Source: CAVRXQ01 sp963849105
Lineage (GTDB): Bacteria > Actinomycetota > Acidimicrobiia > Acidimicrobiales > Bog-793
Length of the DNA: 64,000 nt
NCBI GenBank assembly: GCA_963849105.1
Contig: CAWKGD010000003.1
Location: 897,520-961,519, forward strand
Reading direction: 5' to 3'
A program made the position numbers and the translations under genes. Under the pieces are notes generated by a model. It was not told the origin of the DNA, did no database searches, and saw nothing but the letters and a program-made list of their open reading frames with translations. Numbering within the stretch: the stretch's first letter is position 1; every line of letters starts with the position of its first letter. This document shows positions 34,012-42,599 of this stretch, in pieces.

Positions 34012-35148
34012 TCAGCCAAACTTCTTCGGCCAGACGAGGGTCGTGCCGCGATAAATCATGCGTAAAAATGCGGGATCGAATGCGGGCGTGACGCTGACGC
34101 CGGTGCGGATCAGGTGGAGTTGGACGTCCTGCGCGTACTCCTTGTTGATCAGCGGGAAATCGATGTCGCCGATCGGCTCGTTCTTCGGTGTGTACTGCAA
34201 GACCAGACCGGATTCGACGCGCCAACGGAAAAGCGCAACGGGCGTCGACACCTCGAGGGCCTGGTCGATGATCTTCTCCGCGTAGGCGACCGTCTGTTGC
34301 TTGTGGGCGACTCCCCACAAGAAGCCCTCGAGATCGGCGCGCAGGAAGTCCGCGACAGCGCTCGGATATTCGTGGGCGAACGCCGAATTGGCGATGAGGA
34401 CGCCGAACGACGCCGCGACGTCGTAATTCGTCGGGTTCCACACCTTGTACTTCAAGCCGAGCGCGTTCAGCTCGCGCGGTTCATCGGACTTGTAGACAGA
34501 GAGCGCCTGGATCCGCCCTTCGTCGATGACCGCCGGGTCATAGCCAACCTCGACCTGATGGAGCGAGGAGAGTCTCACCCCCGCCTTCACGAGCATCGCC
34601 TCGACTTCGTAGGGAATCGCGCCTTTGATGCCAATCGTTCTGCCATCGAGTTGGGAAAGGCGCGTGATCCTCAGGTTTCCCGGGGTGAGGAGTTCGGAAA
34701 CCGCGGTATGTCCGTACGTGAGGATGCCGATGAGATTCGCTCCATTCGCGCGCGCGGCGAGCACCTCGCTGTCCGAACCGAGGCCGCTGATCTGCACCCG
34801 GTTGGCGCTGACGAGGGCGACGTTGTCGGTGCTGAGCCCGGGCTTCAGCACGACGTGGAGGCACATGTCCTTGAAATAGCCACGATCCTGCGCGTCGACG
34901 ACGTCACCGATCGAGACGGCTGGAACGAAGTCGTAGCCGGAGAGATAGACGATCGTCCCCGCCTTGCGGTTCGCCGCGCACTCGGCGCGCGAAATCCCCG
35001 AGAACGTGACGCCACTTCCCGGCGAGTCCGTGGCCGAGTGCGGCGTGTGCAGACTGGACCCACCGGTGGCGGCTGCAATTCCCCCCGCCAATCCGCTGAG
35101 AACAACCGCGGCGACGGTGGCGATGGCGACGAGCGTGCGTCGGTTCAC
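34012..35148 (-). CDS. ABC transporter substrate-binding protein, NMT1/THI5-like
   Basis: A 378-residue exported protein: n-region NRRTLVAIATVAAVVLSGLA ends in an Ala/Gly signal sequence without a lipobox Cys. The mature part has the THI5/NMT1 fold features YLSGYDFVPAVSIGDVVDAQDRGYFKD and GRTIGIKGAIPYEVEAML. GTG 35148 follows CCAGGAGGAAAGCAGC. The family binds pyrimidines, taurine, nitrate or riboflavin. The permease and ATPase genes follow in the same operon, and riboflavin synthase lies just upstream, so a riboflavin or related vitamin substrate is inferred, not shown. Confidence 0.88.
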   Translation of the reverse strand: MNRRTLVAIATVAAVVLSGLAGGIAAATGGSSLHTPHSATDSPGSGVTFSGISRAECAANRKAGTIVYLSGYDFVPAVSIGDVVDAQDRGYFKDMCLHVVLKPGLSTDNVALVSANRVQISGLGSDSEVLAARANGANLIGILTYGHTAVSELLTPGNLRITRLSQLDGRTIGIKGAIPYEVEAMLVKAGVRLSSLHQVEVGYDPAVIDEGRIQALSVYKSDEPRELNALGLKYKVWNPTNYDVAASFGVLIANSAFAHEYPSAVADFLRADLEGFLWGVAHKQQTVAYAEKIIDQALEVSTPVALFRWRVESGLVLQYTPKNEPIGDIDFPLINKEYAQDVQLHLIRTGVSVTPAFDPAFLRMIYRGTTLVWPKKFG

Positions 35149-35207
35149 GCTGCTTTCCTCCTGGGGTTCCCGCTTGAAAAGGGTCTGAGCGTTGCGACAA
35201 AAACGGT

Positions 35208-36086
35208 TTAACGGTCCCGCGGTCCGGGGTCTGCCCATCGCGCGAGTCGGCCGCCGACCAATTGGACGAGTCCCACGAGGACGATCCCGATGAACATCAA
35301 GGTAAAAATCGCCGCCCAGAGCTCGCTCGTCATGTAGTACGTCGATGCGTTCTCCATAACCCACCCGAGCCCGTTCGTCGTGCCCGTTCCAAGAAATTCT
35401 GCGACAACGGCGCCGATCAAGGCGAGTCCGACGCACACTCTGATCGCGGCGACGAGATACGGCACGCTGTGGGGTACGCGCAGCCGGAAGAAGATCTCGG
35501 TCCGCGTCGCGTTCACCGAACGCATCAGTTCATAAGTCGCGGGATCGATCGCGCGGAACCCAATGGTCGCGTTCACGACGAGCGGCACGAAGGTGATCAA
35601 CGCCGCGACGACGATCCTCGGCTGGGGACCGAATCCCAGCCACAGCACCAGTGGCGGAGCGAGCGCGAGAACCGGCGTGACCTGGAGAAGGGCAACGAGT
35701 GGCGACAAGGCCCTATCCATGATCTTCGAGTGCGCCATCAGCACCGCCGCGACGATCGCAACTCCGAATGCGACGAGGAATCCCCAGAAAGCTTCTTTCA
35801 GAGTGACCCAGGCATTCGAAGTGAGTGGTCCGCGAATCCGCCAGAGTTCGGCGAACACGGACGACGGCGCGACAAGCTCGATCGGCTTCACGTGAGAGAC
35901 GTCGACGCCGATCTGCCATCCGCCGAAGACAATGGCGAGCGCGACGATCCCGGGGAAGACGATTCGGGCTCCCCGCCACGTGCCACCGAAGAGCGTCCGA
36001 CCGGTACGCCGTGTCGGGACCGGATGATCCTCGCCGTCTGACATCGAGGCCGCGGGCCGCACCTCGGGTTCGGTGGTAATCGTCAT
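35208..36086 (-). CDS. ABC transporter permease (SsuC/TauC/ThiX class)
   Basis: A 292-residue integral membrane protein with about six helices. The EAA-loop region RSVNATRTEIFFRLRVPHSVPYLVAAIRV and the domain pattern LALAPPLVLWLGFGPQPRIV match the BPD_transp_1 permeases of vitamin/sulfonate importers. ATG 36086 shares bases with the stop of the ATPase gene (TGATG); a GTG at 36089 is an alternative. Partner of the binding protein and ATPase in this operon. Confidence 0.9.
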   Translation of the reverse strand: MTITTEPEVRPAASMSDGEDHPVPTRRTGRTLFGGTWRGARIVFPGIVALAIVFGGWQIGVDVSHVKPIELVAPSSVFAELWRIRGPLTSNAWVTLKEAFWGFLVAFGVAIVAAVLMAHSKIMDRALSPLVALLQVTPVLALAPPLVLWLGFGPQPRIVVAALITFVPLVVNATIGFRAIDPATYELMRSVNATRTEIFFRLRVPHSVPYLVAAIRVCVGLALIGAVVAEFLGTGTTNGLGWVMENASTYYMTSELWAAIFTLMFIGIVLVGLVQLVGGRLARWADPGPRDR

Positions 36087-36964
36087 CACGGTTCGGAGTT
36101 CGCTCGCAGTGTTCGTCGGATCGCGGCGACGTGCTCGAGGAACTCCGGACTCTCCTCCATCTCTTCCCGGCGCGGCCGTGGCAGTCGAATCTCCTCGACT
36201 TCGGCGACCGTGCCCGGGCGTGACGTGAAGGTCAAGACACGGTCGGAAAGCATCACGGCCTCACGGATCGCGTGGGTCACGAAGACAACCGTCGCGTCAC
36301 TGTGTTGCCAGAGCTCAAGAAGCATGTAGCGCATCCGGTCGCGGGTGATCTCATCCAGAGACGCGAACGGTTCATCCATGAGCAGAATCGGTGCTCCGAG
36401 CGCGAACGCACGTACGAGGCTCACCCGCTGCTGCATTCCGCCCGACAGCTGACGGGGATGCGATCTCGAGAACTCGGCAAGACCGACGAGATCGAGTAGC
36501 TCCATCGGGTTTGTCGTCGTCGAGCGCGCGGACGCGTGCTGTTGCCGGTTCCGTTCTCGACGCGGACCCTTCACGTCCTTGAGCAGCGTGACGTTGTCCA
36601 GCACGTTGCGCCAAGGCAGCAGTGCGGGAGTTTGCGGCACGAACCCGAACAATTTCTCCGAGCGGGCGGCTTCCGGGTCGACGCCCGCGACCGAGACCTC
36701 CCCTGCGTCAGGCCGACTCAAGCCGCCGACGATGCGAAGCATGGTCGACTTGCCGCAACCGCTCGGACCGATGACGCTCAGGAATTCCCGACGGCCGACA
36801 TCGAAGCTGAGGTCGCGCAGCGCGTCGACGCGTGCATCTCCATGGGTGAAGCGCTTTTGAACTCCCCGCAGGGAGATGAATGCATCGTCGAGCGCCCCGA
36901 GCGATGACTGCCCCGCGGCGGATCGGCTGCCGACGGAGGCGAGTAACCGGTCCTGCTCAGTCAT
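36086..36964 (-). CDS. ABC transporter ATP-binding protein with a loop insertion
   Basis: A 292-residue NBD. Walker A VIGPSGCGKST, Q-loop VPQTPALLPW, signature LSGGMQQR and Walker B ILLMDEPFASLD, H-loop VTHAIREAV are intact. A hydrophilic insertion (about 22 residues, KGPRRERNRQQHASARSTTT) lies between the Q-loop helices, which is unusual for this subfamily. ATG 36964 follows GAGAGGCG and overlaps the end of ribE by eight bases, coupling the transporter to riboflavin synthase. Confidence 0.92.
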   Translation of the reverse strand: MTEQDRLLASVGSRSAAGQSSLGALDDAFISLRGVQKRFTHGDARVDALRDLSFDVGRREFLSVIGPSGCGKSTMLRIVGGLSRPDAGEVSVAGVDPEAARSEKLFGFVPQTPALLPWRNVLDNVTLLKDVKGPRRERNRQQHASARSTTTNPMELLDLVGLAEFSRSHPRQLSGGMQQRVSLVRAFALGAPILLMDEPFASLDEITRDRMRYMLLELWQHSDATVVFVTHAIREAVMLSDRVLTFTSRPGTVAEVEEIRLPRPRREEMEESPEFLEHVAAIRRTLRANSEP

Positions 36965-37537
36965 CGCCTCTCGAGACATAAGAGGACACGAGTCGCTCGA
37001 TCTGTTTCGCAACGACGCCCACCTCAACGTTCACGAAATCCCCGGGGCGTGCAGCACCAAGCGTCGTGTGCGCGCTCGTGAGGGGGAAGATCGCTGCGGA
37101 GAAGCTGTCGTCGTCCAGGTCAAAGATCGCGAGGCTCACTCCGTCGAGAGCGATCAACCCCTTCTCGACGCAGTAGCGCATCAGTTCCGCCGGATTTCGG
37201 ACGCGGAGATCCGGTGCAGCGAGGATGACGGATCCGACGGCATCGACGTGTCCGAGGACGATGTGACCAGCGAAAAGACCCCGGTCTGCAAGGGGCGTTC
37301 GAGGTTGACCATCGCGCCCCGAAGGAGCGTTCCGAGCGTCGTCGTCTTGTGAGTCTCAGGGGTCAGATCGAAACCGAACCAACCCTCCCCTGTCGAGCTG
37401 ACGGTCATGCAGGCGCCGTTGACGCAAATCGACGCGCCGAGCGGCAGATTGTCCGTCGCAGCGGGGGTCGAGAGGCGGAGTACGCCATCGACATTCGAGA
37501 CGACGGTTGTCGTCTCCTGAGTGATTCCTGTGAACAT
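36957..37537 (-). pseudogene. ribE: Riboflavin synthase alpha subunit, frameshifted
   Basis: Riboflavin synthase joins two lumazine molecules. The first frame (37537 to 37181) begins MFTGITQETTTVVSN and carries the N-terminal barrel (SICVNGACMTVSS, PETHKTTTLG) up to NLERPLQTG, then reads into nonsense. In the next frame LFAGHIVLGHVDAVGSV...PAELMRYCVEKGLIALDGVSL continues exactly where the family does, to the stop at 36957. The shift lies at about 37273-37283 in GGGGTCTTTTCGC on the coding strand; restoring one base (T-G-x-L-F-A-G-H) would give one intact protein of about 193 residues. It may be a sequencing error, a real mutation, or a -1 slip at the T run. Confidence 0.85.
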
Positions 37538-37661
37538 CGCGAATCACCCGCCTCGACGCGGGCGCGACTTCTTGCGCGTGGTCACGTCACAAAGGCTAAC
37601 CGCCCTGGTCTCGGGGCTATCTGTCCCGTCGATTCGCGCGACGGTCGGCTGGACTGGTGCG

Positions 37662-38054
37662 CTAGCCGACGAGCTCGGTGATCTTTGACGCGAGCTTGTC
37701 CTCGATCTCGAAGTTCCAAGCGGACTCGGCGACGTCAACCACGAGGAAGAGGTCGGAGATGAGCAGCGTCTCGATCGCCGCGATGCCGAGGTGCTCCAGC
37801 CACTTGCCGATGCCCGTCGTCACGGTGAAGTCACTTGGCGATCCGGAGATCGTGATCGTGAGCGCCCGATCAGCGTCGACCACCCCCTGGAGCCAGCCAC
37901 CCTTCTTCGCCTGGATCACCGCGCCTTGATCGCTCGGCGCGGTGTTCTGTGTCGTGAACTTCTCGGATTGGAGGTACGACTCGATATCGCTAGCGAGCTT
38001 GCCTAGGTCCGTCCCTTTGCCCTCAAAGTGCTGGACCTTCTGTCCGATCGCCAT
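37662..38054 (-). CDS. Small protein of unknown function
   Basis: A 130-residue protein starting ATG 38054 after GAAAGGAATCCGC. It is acidic, soluble and mostly beta/alpha: DIESYLQSEKF, WLQGVVDADRALTITISGSPSDFTV, then GKWLEHLGIAAIETLLISDLFLVVDVAESAWNF near the C terminus, which could be a short hydrophobic helix. I recall similar proteins in actinobacteria with no known function; no motif points to an enzyme. The gene follows a membrane-protein remnant by 13 bases. Confidence 0.65.
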   Translation of the reverse strand: MAIGQKVQHFEGKGTDLGKLASDIESYLQSEKFTTQNTAPSDQGAVIQAKKGGWLQGVVDADRALTITISGSPSDFTVTTGIGKWLEHLGIAAIETLLISDLFLVVDVAESAWNFEIEDKLASKITELVG

Positions 38055-38067
38055 GCGGATTCCTTTC

Positions 38068-38415
38068 TCAAGCGTTGTCCGTCGGTCTCTGCACGCGTCG
38101 CCACTGGCACCAAACAAGCCGATGCAGCGGTACGACGCTTGGGATGTCGCGGAGCCCTGGGAGGAACGGTAGTGCGAGCAGGAGCAACGTTGCGACCCCG
38201 GTCAGATAGATCGCGATGAGATCGACGTTCGGCAACGTCCGGAATCCCGGCAGCTGGTACCAGAGCGTATACAGCCACAGCCACGGCTGACCCGGGTAGC
38301 TGCCCGTCTCGTTCATCACGCCCCACTGCGAGCCGGTGAGGTGCTGCTTCTGGGCGACCTGTGAGAAGTAACTGCCGTCCTCTAATGCCGTCGGTTGTCG
38401 CGCTGCGTGGCGTGG
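38068..38415 (-). pseudogene. Remnant of a membrane protein, possibly cytochrome-b-like C terminus
   Basis: The frame from 38415 to 38068 is open without a start for its first 96 bases and encodes a 3' fragment: VAQKQHLTGSQWGVMNETGSY, then WLWLYTLWYQLPGF, then a membrane helix IYLTGVATLLLLALPFLPGL and a basic end with HRLVW. The conserved look of the region upstream of its only ATG or GTG (38316/38319) and the absence of the rest of the protein point to a truncated gene. I think the end resembles the C terminus of cytochrome-b-type membrane subunits, but am not sure. It sits in the frame directly after the TGA of the DUF885 gene. Confidence 0.45.
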
Positions 38416-40107
38416 TCAGCTGATCCTCGCGGTGTCGTCGATCCAGCGTCGCACGGCAGCTCCGAGCGCGGGCAGTGGCACCGAGCCGACGGCGAGGACC
38501 AGGTCGTGGAACGACCGGACGTCGAACGCTGCTCCGAGTTTGTCGGCGGACTCTCGTCGGAGGCCCGAAATCTCGAGCCGGCCGAGCATGTAGGCGAGCG
38601 CTTGTGCGGGGTACGCGATGTAGCGGTCGATCTCGTTCTCACATTCGAGTTGGCTCATCGGAACGTGGGCGAGCATCCACTCGACGGCGGACGCTCGCGA
38701 CCAGCCGAGTGCGTGCATGCCGGTGTCGACAACGAGGCGCGCAGCACGCCAAGAGTCGTTGGCGAGCATTCCCAAGCGGTCGAGGTCTCCTCCGTACAGA
38801 CCCATTTCTTCAGCAAGGCGCTCCGCGTAGAGGCCCCAGCCTTCGGCGCAGGCCACATCGCCAGCGACGCGACGCGCGAGGTGGAGATCCTTTGCTTCCA
38901 ACGCGATCGTCAACTGGAAGTGGTGTCCGGGGACAGCCTCGTGAAACGCGACTGATTCCGCCGCATAGCGGGGGCGTTCGTGGGGCTGGAACGTGTTGAC
39001 GAAAAAGGTGCCGTGGCGGGAACCGTCGACGGCGCCCGGCATGTAGTACGCGGCCGCCGATCCCTTCACGAGTGCGGGTGAAATCGTCTCGACGGCGCAT
39101 TGTTCTTTCGGCACCTTGCCGAACCACATCGGGGCTTCTGCCTCGGCACGACGAACCGCGCCGATCGCCGCCTGCACGATCTCGTCCTCGGTCGAGAAGC
39201 GAAGGTAGGGGTCCGATCGAAGCCGAGCGCGGATCTGTTCGGGGTCGCTCATCCCCCACAGCCGCGTCCCGATCTCCGCGTATTCCTCGTCCAATTGCGC
39301 GATCACGTCGAGTCCGAGCCGGTGGAGCTCGTCCGGTCTGCGGTGTGTGGACGTATTGAACAGGATGAGTCGTTCGTACATCGCCGCACCCTCGGACAAC
39401 CAGCAGATCCCCGGTCGCTCGTCTGGGCGTCCGGTCGGAAGGATGTCGTTTGCGAGCACCTCGCGATAACGCCCCAGCGCGGGCAGCACCGCCGACACGA
39501 TCAATTCGGATTGCGTCGTTTCAAACGCACCATCGGCAGCGTCGAGTGTCCGACGGATTCCGGACAGATCTGAGTCCTCGATCACGTCGTCGATCTGCTT
39601 GATGGCACCCTCGACGCCGCGAGCCACGGTCCGGCGTCCCAACTCCACGCCGTCGAGGTGGCGTTGTGCTGCCTGTTCGAGGTAGGTCGGCAACGCGGCG
39701 AGTCGCGCCAGGTAGCCCGATCGGCGAGCCTCGGTATCGAGCGGCAGCTGAGGCAAAACGACGAGGAGGACCGACATGGGCGCGACGTGAAAGTCCGTCA
39801 CGGTGAACTCGGCGCTCGGCACTTCTGATACCGCTTCGAAGTTCCGCGCCGAGATGGCGACGAAATCGAGCGTCTGGCGATCAGTTTCGGTGAGTTCAAG
39901 ATTCCTGTTTTCGCCCTGGCTTCGGACAGCTTCGGCGGCGTTCGCGATCTCCGCGTATTTCGCCGAATGGGCGCGCTCTGCGTCCCCGCTCAAGTCCGGC
40001 AGTCGGTCGTCAGCGCCCGGAAGGCCGTACGCCGAGGCTTCGAGCGGGTCGTGATCGGTCCGGGTTGCGAGGAATACGTCTGCGAGAGCGCCAACCTCAG
40101 GCTTCAC
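38416..40107 (-). CDS. DUF885-domain protein, putative metallohydrolase
   Basis: A DUF885 protein of about 560 residues. The HExxxGHH-type motif is AFHEAVPGHHFQLTIA, with a downstream GWGLYAERLAEEMG (E as third ligand), the signature of this zinc-peptidase-like family. I use GTG 40107 (VKPEVGALADVFL); the frame opens at 40179 with an Arg-rich lead of 24 residues. No signal peptide. It is a convergent-free single gene between the plus-strand DUF2237 gene and the membrane remnant. Substrate unknown. Confidence 0.85.
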   Translation of the reverse strand: MKPEVGALADVFLATRTDHDPLEASAYGLPGADDRLPDLSGDAERAHSAKYAEIANAAEAVRSQGENRNLELTETDRQTLDFVAISARNFEAVSEVPSAEFTVTDFHVAPMSVLLVVLPQLPLDTEARRSGYLARLAALPTYLEQAAQRHLDGVELGRRTVARGVEGAIKQIDDVIEDSDLSGIRRTLDAADGAFETTQSELIVSAVLPALGRYREVLANDILPTGRPDERPGICWLSEGAAMYERLILFNTSTHRRPDELHRLGLDVIAQLDEEYAEIGTRLWGMSDPEQIRARLRSDPYLRFSTEDEIVQAAIGAVRRAEAEAPMWFGKVPKEQCAVETISPALVKGSAAAYYMPGAVDGSRHGTFFVNTFQPHERPRYAAESVAFHEAVPGHHFQLTIALEAKDLHLARRVAGDVACAEGWGLYAERLAEEMGLYGGDLDRLGMLANDSWRAARLVVDTGMHALGWSRASAVEWMLAHVPMSQLECENEIDRYIAYPAQALAYMLGRLEISGLRRESADKLGAAFDVRSFHDLVLAVGSVPLPALGAAVRRWIDDTARIS

Positions 40108-40223
40108 GGGCGCGACCGTACCGAACGGATTCGGTTGAGTCGAGCGTGGCGCGCGCCGGCCTCGCTTGTTACAGCTCACCTTTCGGTTCGAACGAGCGAG
40201 AATCTCGGAGAATACTGGCGCCT

Positions 40224-40625
40224 GTGACGGATCGGAACGTCTTGGGCGGCGAGCTGGAGCCGTGCAGTTTCGATCCGCTCACCGGATTCTTCCGCAACGG
40301 TTGCTGCACGACCGGCCCAGAAGATCTCGGCAGCCACACGATCTGTGCCGTCGTGACCGCCGAGTTCCTTGAACATCAGCGACAGATCGGCAACGACCTC
40401 ATCACCGCTGTTCCCGAGTATCGCTTCCCCGGTCTTACCCCGGGCGATCGATGGTGCGTTACCGCGGCGAACTGGCTGCGGGCCCATCTCGACGGTGCGG
40501 CGTGTTTCGTCGTCCTCGCCTCCACACACGAAAGCGCTACCGACATCGTTCCGCTCGCGGTGCTTCAAGAGCACGCGGTCGACCTGCCGGACAGTCCGTC
40601 TGGTCTCGAAGGTCACGACCGTTAA
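40224..40625 (+). CDS. DUF2237 protein
   Basis: A 133-residue protein that matches DUF2237 closely: NVLGGELEPCSFDPLTGFFRNGCCTTGPEDLGSHT, then VTAEFLEHQRQIGNDLITAVPEYRFPGLTPGDRWCVTAANW. Several conserved Cys and His suggest metal binding, but the function is not known. GTG 40224 is the family start. It is divergent from the DUF885 gene. Confidence 0.88.
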   Translation: MTDRNVLGGELEPCSFDPLTGFFRNGCCTTGPEDLGSHTICAVVTAEFLEHQRQIGNDLITAVPEYRFPGLTPGDRWCVTAANWLRAHLDGAACFVVLASTHESATDIVPLAVLQEHAVDLPDSPSGLEGHDR

Positions 40626-40745
40626 GCATCGGCCAACCGGTCAAAGAGCGATTTTGCTTAAATCTCGAGCAGCCGTCAGTTAAACAAATGCGCCGAAAGC
40701 CCCCCTCCGTGCGCGCTCACACCATCGGAGCGCAGGGGTGACGAG

Positions 40746-40991
40746 TTGCCAAAATTCATGGACTTTCACGAGGATCTGAAGGTTCCACAGGCAGCGATAG
40801 ACCAGATCGCCGAAGACACCAAGAATCGCGGGTCAGACGAGTTCGGAGTTCGCCAGGTGGAGTTGTTTCACAACGCTGATGGACAGGCGCACCGCCTGCT
40901 CGAAGCGCTCGCTGCTGACGCGGTTCGCCGCCACCACGCATCGATTGGCGTGCCTTGTGGTGAGGTGCACGAGCTCTCGGGGCTCCTCTAG
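40746..40991 (+). CDS. DUF4242/SCO4226-like small protein
   Basis: An 81-residue protein with a ferredoxin-like alpha-beta fold: MPKFMDFHEDLK, GSDEFGVRQVELFHNADGQAHRLLEALAADAVRRHHASIGVPCGEVHEL. This is close to the actinobacterial SCO4226 family, in which nickel binding has been described. Conserved His residues are present. Start TTG 40746 follows GCAGGGGTGACGAG. Confidence 0.78.
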   Translation: MPKFMDFHEDLKVPQAAIDQIAEDTKNRGSDEFGVRQVELFHNADGQAHRLLEALAADAVRRHHASIGVPCGEVHELSGLL

Positions 40992-41110
40992 CTGATTGTG
41001 TAGATCGCGCGAGCGCCAAATGATGTCGGTGTGTCCTGCAGGACTCCAACCGGCGACGCCAGTCGAGCAGAACAGGGTTTGGTGAGCCTTAGGAACGCTG
41101 CCGCGCCGTC

Positions 41111-41686
41111 TCAGAGGGCTGCAAGGAAATCGAGCGCGCGCTCGGTAAGCAGCTTCGCTGCACCCGCGTCATACGACGGGAGGCTGGAGTCGGCGAAAAG
41201 GTGTCGATCGCCCGGGTACAGGAACAGCTCGGCGTCCTGGACCGAAGCGACGAGCGCGCGGGCTGCGTCGATGTCGCCCTCACCGACGAAGAACGGGTCA
41301 GCGTCCATTCCGTGGATCTGCACTGGCACGCCCGCCGGCCAGACGGTCCCGAACTCCGAGACGGGGAGGCAGGACTCGAAAAAAAGCGCCCCACGCGCAC
41401 CGCCGCGGGTCTGCGCGAGCTTCTGTGCTGGCATCACGCCGAGCGAGAAGCCCGCATAGACGAGTTCGTTGGGTAGTCCGTCAGCTGCACCCACGCCCCC
41501 GTTAAGCAGGTTGTCAAAACCCACCTCGCTTGAGTACGCCAGGCCGTCCTCCAAAGTCGCGAAGGTGCGGCCTTCGTACAGGTCCGGCACGTGCACCGTG
41601 TGTCCGGCGTCGCGGAGCTCGTCGGCGAAGGCAACGACGCCTGCGGTCCTGCCCTGCGCGTGATGGAACAACAACACCTCGGCCAT
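41111..41686 (-). CDS. Dienelactone-hydrolase-family protein
   Basis: A 191-residue alpha/beta hydrolase. The nucleophile elbow is GFSLGVM (Ser instead of the Cys of true dienelactone hydrolases), the acid is the Asp of GMDADPFFVG and the His is in YPGDRHLFADS. Family members with Ser act on esters or thioesters. ATG 41686 follows GGAGGAGATCGC, an excellent ribosome binding site. A single-gene unit; substrate unknown. Confidence 0.85.
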   Translation of the reverse strand: MAEVLLFHHAQGRTAGVVAFADELRDAGHTVHVPDLYEGRTFATLEDGLAYSSEVGFDNLLNGGVGAADGLPNELVYAGFSLGVMPAQKLAQTRGGARGALFFESCLPVSEFGTVWPAGVPVQIHGMDADPFFVGEGDIDAARALVASVQDAELFLYPGDRHLFADSSLPSYDAGAAKLLTERALDFLAAL

Positions 41687-41773
41687 GCGATCTCCTCCGT
41701 CTGAAATCGGATTGTGCCCGAATCTCGCGTCTCTCGGGCGCGCTCCTCTGTCAAATTAAGGCACATCGTTGTC

Positions 41774-42391
41774 TCAGCCGCCTGGGCTGAGCGACACGCA
41801 CGCCTTTTGCGCGGATTGGAATGCGGGCGAATTCGGATCGACCCCATGCAGCGAGAACCCGAATGCATGGGGCGAAACGATGGGGTCAGGGAAGTTCGGC
41901 TCGCCGTGGGTGCGCATGCATTGCGCGTACTTCAAAAGCCTCGTCGTCTCAGCGGAAATCTGAGCCGCGGTCGGCGGCCCACCGTTGTCAGGCAGCAAGT
42001 GTTTGCAGACGTTGTTCGCCGAAGAGAACCGCGGAGCGCCTGAGTCGGCTTTTGGGTCGAAGCTAAAGCCACGGCTGCTCCGCGTCGGATCAGGGAACCC
42101 CGGCACGCCGTGGGTGCGCATGCACTGGGCGTACGAAAGTGCGTAGTCGTACTCCTGATCGAGGCCCTGGAAGGGCGATGGGTTCGCCGAACCGACTGCG
42201 TTCGTGGTGGTCGTCGTTGAACCGATGCTCGCGACGCCAGGGACCGACGGGCCCCCGCATGCGCCCAACACGAGCCCGACCGCCGCGAGCACGACGACCG
42301 CGGGCGCCAAGCGACACCCTCGGTGAACGCGTCTTCCCGATCCTTTCGCAACCGTAGGGCACGTCTGGTCGCCGATTCTGGGTTCCGCCAT
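41774..42391 (-). CDS. Lipoprotein with internal repeat, unknown function
   Basis: A 205-residue exported protein. The N-terminal region has a hydrophobic helix PAVVVLAAVGLVLGACGG with the lipobox LGAC at about residue 45, then a Ser/Thr linker. The mature part contains two copies of YAQCMRTHGxPxFPDP followed by GFSF...PxFxxAxxxCxxLxPxG: copy one near residues 87-135 and copy two near 152-202, each with two Cys, probably forming a disulfide per copy. I recognise this repeat in actinobacterial lipoproteins of unknown function. ATG 42391 starts it. Confidence 0.82.
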   Translation of the reverse strand: MAEPRIGDQTCPTVAKGSGRRVHRGCRLAPAVVVLAAVGLVLGACGGPSVPGVASIGSTTTTTNAVGSANPSPFQGLDQEYDYALSYAQCMRTHGVPGFPDPTRSSRGFSFDPKADSGAPRFSSANNVCKHLLPDNGGPPTAAQISAETTRLLKYAQCMRTHGEPNFPDPIVSPHAFGFSLHGVDPNSPAFQSAQKACVSLSPGG

Positions 42392-42554
42392 CTCTTGCGC
42401 AAACCTCCACGGGTCAGGTTGGTTCTATGCAAAAAGCGGTTGCACGCCGGTTACGTAGGCCTCGATGTGCAGTTTTGTGCCGAGCTCACCACCGAGCCTG
42501 CTGCGAATCAATCGGCCCGACCGATCCTCGGGACGTGTCTCTCGATACCAGGGG

Positions 42555-42592
42555 ACAGTGCCGTAGATAAAGAACAGTGCCGTAGATAAAAA
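42555..42592 (+). repeat. 19-base tandem duplication
   Basis: ACAGTGCCGTAGATAAAGA at 42555-42573 is followed directly by the same sequence at 42574-42592 with the last bases AAA. It lies just upstream of the decayed GGDEF gene. Confidence 0.85.
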
Positions 42593-42599
42593 CGAGTGG

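Noticed and set aside
37538..37661. FMN riboswitch before ribE
   Set aside because: The region has GC-rich pairs but none of the conserved RFN loop sequences.
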